A stretch of DNA of 64,000 nt from positions 1-64,000 of the forward strand of contig NZ_SZVI01000006.1 of the NCBI RefSeq assembly GCF_013416775.1, in the 5' to 3' direction. The notes beneath the pieces were generated by a model that had not been told where the DNA came from, did not search any database, and saw nothing but the letters and a program-made list of their open reading frames with translations. Within the stretch, counting starts at the first letter, position 1. Each line of letters starts with the position of its first letter. Source of the DNA: Rhodoferax sp. BLA1 (GTDB lineage: Bacteria > Pseudomonadota > Gammaproteobacteria > Burkholderiales > Burkholderiaceae_C). Shown piece by piece: positions 61,581 through 64,000 of the stretch. Position numbers and translations under genes: made by a program.

Positions 61581-61624
61581 AAGTAGCTATCCAACCTTGA
61601 TAGATAAGGGATAGAGACCAATTT
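61581..61624 (+). repeat. dispersed intergenic palindromic repeat, copy 7
   Basis: It lies 18 bases after the beta-barrel gene stop, between convergent genes: AAGTAGCTATCCAACCTTG, ATAGATAAGGGATAGAG, then ACCAATTT. The layout is the same as copies 2, 5 and 6. It may serve as a weak bidirectional terminator. Confidence 0.7.
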
Positions 61625-61646
61625 AGCTTACAAACCCGGCGCCCAG

Positions 61647-62534
61647 CTATTTTTTCAGGGCCAGCGATGGCGCACTCAGCGCGCTGTCGTACGGGTGGCG
61701 CGGTCCACCAAAAGAGCGCAACACGCGTTTGACGTAGTTACGCGTTTCCAGGTAGGGCGGCACACCTTTGTAGCGGTCCACCGTGCCTTCACCGGCGTTG
61801 TAGGCGGCAGCCACCAGCGCCACGTCACCCTCAAAATACGCCAGCAGCCAGCGCAGGTAGGTCAGACCACCGCGGATGTTCTGCGCCGGATCGAAAGCGT
61901 TTTTGACATTGAAACGCTGACTGGTCTCGGGAATCAGCTGCATCAGGCCCTGGGCGTTTTTGGCCGACACCGCCTGGGTGTTGAAGTTGGACTCGGCGGC
62001 GATGATGGACAGCGCCAATTGCGGCTCCACCTTGAAGCGCGGTGCCAGCTGGTGCACCAGCTTGTAGATGGTACGTGGTGCAATCAGCGCATAGTCCACC
62101 GGCGTCCAACTGGCAAAGTGAACATCCACCGGCAGCGGCTCGGGCTCACGCATGCAGTCGGGCATCTCAGGCTGGACGTCGACCAGTTTGTCGGCGAGCC
62201 GCCGCGCGGTGTCAATGCCCTGCTCGGCCGCCGCCTGAAACAGATACAGCGCCCGGCCATCGTGGCGCGCCACACCCCGGCCGTTGGCATACATCCAGCC
62301 CAGGTTGTACTGGGCATCGCGGTCACCCAAACGCGCTGCCTCGCAGTACAGGTTGGCCGCCAGCAGCGCATCACGCCGCACACCCTCGCCGTTTTCATAG
62401 GCCAGCGCCTGCTCAAACAAGCTGCGCTGCGGGGTGGCGGATGCGGTGTTGTCTTGCGCCAAAGCAGCTTGCGCTGCCAGGGCGCAGGCCATCAGCAGCC
62501 AAGTCGACAAACGGGGTGGGGAGGTCAGAGACAT
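61647..62534 (-). CDS. lytic transglycosylase (SLT) with Sel1-like repeats
   Basis: A 295-residue exported protein. The signal peptide ends near QAALA-QDNTA. Residues ~40-120 hold Sel1/TPR-like repeats (FEQALAYENGEGV, AQYNLGWMYANGRGVA). The C-terminal SLT domain has the catalytic Glu in LSIIAAESNFNTQAVS, then AQGLMQLIPETSQRF and LVAAAYNAGEGTVDRY. It should cleave peptidoglycan in the periplasm, perhaps to make room for an envelope-spanning exporter. It overlaps the BioF2-like gene upstream by 10 bases. Confidence 0.92.
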   Translation of the reverse strand: MSLTSPPRLSTWLLMACALAAQAALAQDNTASATPQRSLFEQALAYENGEGVRRDALLAANLYCEAARLGDRDAQYNLGWMYANGRGVARHDGRALYLFQAAAEQGIDTARRLADKLVDVQPEMPDCMREPEPLPVDVHFASWTPVDYALIAPRTIYKLVHQLAPRFKVEPQLALSIIAAESNFNTQAVSAKNAQGLMQLIPETSQRFNVKNAFDPAQNIRGGLTYLRWLLAYFEGDVALVAAAYNAGEGTVDRYKGVPPYLETRNYVKRVLRSFGGPRHPYDSALSAPSLALKK

Positions 62535-63655
62535 ACACGGATGCTAACTTTGTCGTCTGGGTTGCGCCTTTTGAGCCATAAGCCCAGTGCATGCCGGCAA
62601 CCGGCCCACAGGCCTGCCGGGGTGCGCCAGTCAAAAGCGACCAGACCCCAGCGCTCGCGCCGGTGGGACATCCAGTCACGTTTGTAGGCGTCGTCGCCGG
62701 TGAGGTAGTCGACCTCCTGCACCTGATCCACATCGATCACATGTTGCATCAACGCCGCCGTCAGCACCGAGCCCACCGAAAAACGTTCAAACCCAGTGAC
62801 ATAGGCCAGCTTGAAAATCGAGGCCTTGCCAGACTTGACCAGCCACAACTGCGCGGCAATGGCCTGGCCATCCAGGCGCAGCACACCCAGGCGCAGCCAG
62901 CCTTGCGCCGCCGCCGTGCGCGCCAGCGCCGGGATGAAGAGGGAGTTGGGCTCGGCGCCTTTCCAGCTTTTTTGGTAGACCGTCACAAAATCTTGAATAG
63001 CTGCCTCCAGAGACCCATCAGGCTGCCGCTGGATGTCGATGCGCCAGGGACCTTGCTTGTCCAGTCGGCGTTGCCCTCGTGTGATGCTGTGACGCAGGGC
63101 CGAGGGCAGGCTGCTCTGGTACTCGGCAAACGATCTGCCTGCCAGCTGCAGGTACCAGTTGCCAAAACAGAAATACCGACCCACCAGGTAACCCGCCTGG
63201 CGCAAAGCGACTTCAAACCCGGCAAAAAAACCACTCTGTGGATCCAGCGGGTCAAAACGCAGCACCGGCCAGCGCGCCCGATGTGATCGTATGGCCTGGG
63301 CAAAGGTCTGCCAGATCGCCTTCTCAGGCCCCGCGTCTGGCGCGTCAGCACACGCACCGGGCCAGACCAGGGGGGCATACAAGCTGCTGTAGTAGTTGCT
63401 CAAACCGGTGAGCTGGTGGCCCAGTAACAGCGGCAGGCACACCGCCGACCCGGCTGCACCACCATCCAGCAACCAGAGCTGGCAGCTGACTGAACCCTGA
63501 CCCGTCGTATCCAGCCCGCAGGTAGCCAGGTTGTCAAACCAGGCCAGCGTGGCAAACACATCGGCCTGCTCGTGCACCTGCTGCACCCCCTGCTGTGCCA
63601 GCACAGCACGCAGATCGTCAAAGTTGTCCAGGATCTGGATAGCGGGTGGGCTCAC
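62525..63655 (-). CDS. GNAT/FemAB-like acyltransferase (BioF2-type)
   Basis: A 376-residue protein starting at GTG 63655. The centre 'YQSSLPSALRHSITRGQRRLDKQG' and 'FVTVYQKSWKGAEPNSLFIP' is typical of the BioF2-like/GNAT_6 'CelD' group, cellulose-biosynthesis-associated acetyltransferases. The C-terminal 'VGSVLTAALMQHVIDVDQVQEVDYLTGDDAYKRDW' holds the acetyl-CoA-type fold. It is related in fold, not in detail, to the FemAB-like protein at 0.6-1.6 kb. It is divergent from the acyl carrier protein gene, from which an acyl donor might come. Confidence 0.82.
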   Translation of the reverse strand: MSPPAIQILDNFDDLRAVLAQQGVQQVHEQADVFATLAWFDNLATCGLDTTGQGSVSCQLWLLDGGAAGSAVCLPLLLGHQLTGLSNYYSSLYAPLVWPGACADAPDAGPEKAIWQTFAQAIRSHRARWPVLRFDPLDPQSGFFAGFEVALRQAGYLVGRYFCFGNWYLQLAGRSFAEYQSSLPSALRHSITRGQRRLDKQGPWRIDIQRQPDGSLEAAIQDFVTVYQKSWKGAEPNSLFIPALARTAAAQGWLRLGVLRLDGQAIAAQLWLVKSGKASIFKLAYVTGFERFSVGSVLTAALMQHVIDVDQVQEVDYLTGDDAYKRDWMSHRRERWGLVAFDWRTPAGLWAGCRHALGLWLKRRNPDDKVSIRVCL

Positions 63656-63767
63656 GCGTGTCTTTCAGCTGAAGGGGGTTCACTGGTTATCATAACCAGC
63701 ACCTTCCCGGGCGCAGGGCGCCTGGCAAGCAAGTCGGCATGACATAGTGACAGACCAAGGAGTAGTG

Positions 63768-64000
63768 GTGAGCGTAGAGACTGACGTCAAGAACATTCTG
63801 GACAGCGTGCTGAGCCTGCAAGGGCGCAGCGCAGACTGGCAGCGCCCAACCCCCCTGCTGGGGGCGGTGCCCGAACTCGACTCGATGGCGGTGCTGGGCA
63901 TCATCACCGGGCTGGAAGAGCGTTTTGGTTTTGTCATCCACGATGACGAGCTCGACAGCGCCATTTTTGCCACCCTGGGTTCACTCAGTGATTTTGTTGC
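63768..64000 (+). CDS. acyl carrier protein, XrtA-type (partial at right edge)
   Basis: 77 codons are visible. The GTG at 63768 has AAGGAG five bases upstream, and an adjacent GTG at 63765 is possible. The sequence 'ETDVKNILDSVLSLQG' followed by 'AVPELDSMAVLGIITGLEERF' is an acyl carrier protein, with the phosphopantetheine-carrying Ser in LDSMAV at about residue 40. ACPs of this kind are part of the usual XrtA locus, next to acyl-CoA ligase and decarboxylase genes that are expected beyond the right edge. It may feed the GNAT-PilZ or BioF2-like acyltransferases. Confidence 0.85.
   Translation, partial: MSVETDVKNILDSVLSLQGRSADWQRPTPLLGAVPELDSMAVLGIITGLEERFGFVIHDDELDSAIFATLGSLSDFV

Noticed and set aside
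1..64000. tRNA, rRNA or CRISPR array
   Set aside because: No cloverleaf-like, rRNA-like or regularly spaced repeat pattern was seen on reading through the window.

Overview
The window looks like a GC-rich betaproteobacterial chromosome, most likely Burkholderiales and probably Comamonadaceae (Rhodoferax/Polaromonas-like). This rests on the gene families and on short dispersed palindromic repeats placed just after stop codons. No rRNA, tRNA or CRISPR was seen. Nearly the whole window is one very large exopolysaccharide / surface-glycan locus tied to exosortase A (XrtA/EpsH) and PEP-CTERM protein sorting.

Layout. (1) 0-13.9 kb, + strand: the XrtA core. It holds a deacetylase truncated by an IS-like edge, a FemAB-type protein, the EpsH1-associated glycosyltransferase, an exosortase A-EpsI fusion, the XrtA-associated amidotransferase, a GT2-like protein, a Wzx flippase, GT25, wecB, wecC, the Daro_2409-type glycosyltransferase and a small Tat-signal protein. 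(2) 13.9-21.6 kb, - strand: a tightly overlapping seven-gene operon (GMC oxidoreductase, GT-C-like membrane protein, DAO-type oxidoreductase, GT2, SDR, TIM-barrel isomerase, DPM1-like GT2) with no obvious assigned product. (3) 21.9-26.5 kb: the remnant of an SGNH acyltransferase, then GT2, GtrA, acyltransferase-3 and a GT-C-like protein. (4) 26.5-29.2 kb: a visibly AT-rich, partly decayed island (methyltransferase, GT2, tyrosine-phosphatase remnant, large hairpin). (5) 29.2-31.7 kb, - strand: an AlgI-type MBOAT O-acyltransferase and an SGNH partner. (6) 32-37 kb, + strand: a PaaK/CapK-like ligase, two GT4 enzymes, a 44-residue membrane microprotein and the XrtA-type O-glycosylation ligase. (7) 37-48.6 kb, - strand: WalW-type deacetylase, ATP-grasp/LMW-phosphatase fusion, two GT2, a second Wzx, GT-C-like protein, small DMT transporter, HAD-UbiA fusion and a large VanZ protein. 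(8) 48.7-64 kb: a secreted beta-helix protein, alanine dehydrogenase, a PEP-CTERM substrate with a sigma-54-type promoter, PrsT, a trypsin-like protease, a GNAT-PilZ fusion, a PilZ protein, a UDP-glucuronate epimerase-like enzyme, a LMW tyrosine phosphatase, a LolA-like/outer-membrane pair, a lytic transglycosylase, a BioF2/FemAB-like protein and the start of an acyl carrier protein.

How they fit together. WecB/WecC and the 57.9-kb epimerase supply nucleotide sugars (ManNAcA and a uronic acid). The glycosyltransferases assemble lipid-linked repeats, the two Wzx proteins flip them, and deacetylases, AlgI/SGNH and acyltransferase-3 decorate them. The O-ligase family protein would transfer glycan. 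XrtA processes PEP-CTERM proteins such as the one at 51.2 kb. PrsT, the PilZ proteins and the phosphatases are likely regulatory or assembly factors. The most noteworthy items are the seven-gene - strand operon, the HAD-UbiA module without DprE partners, the GNAT-PilZ fusion, the ATP-grasp-phosphatase fusion, the overlooked 44-aa ORF, the sigma-54 promoter of the PEP-CTERM gene, and a repeat family that has contributed codons to a signal peptide.
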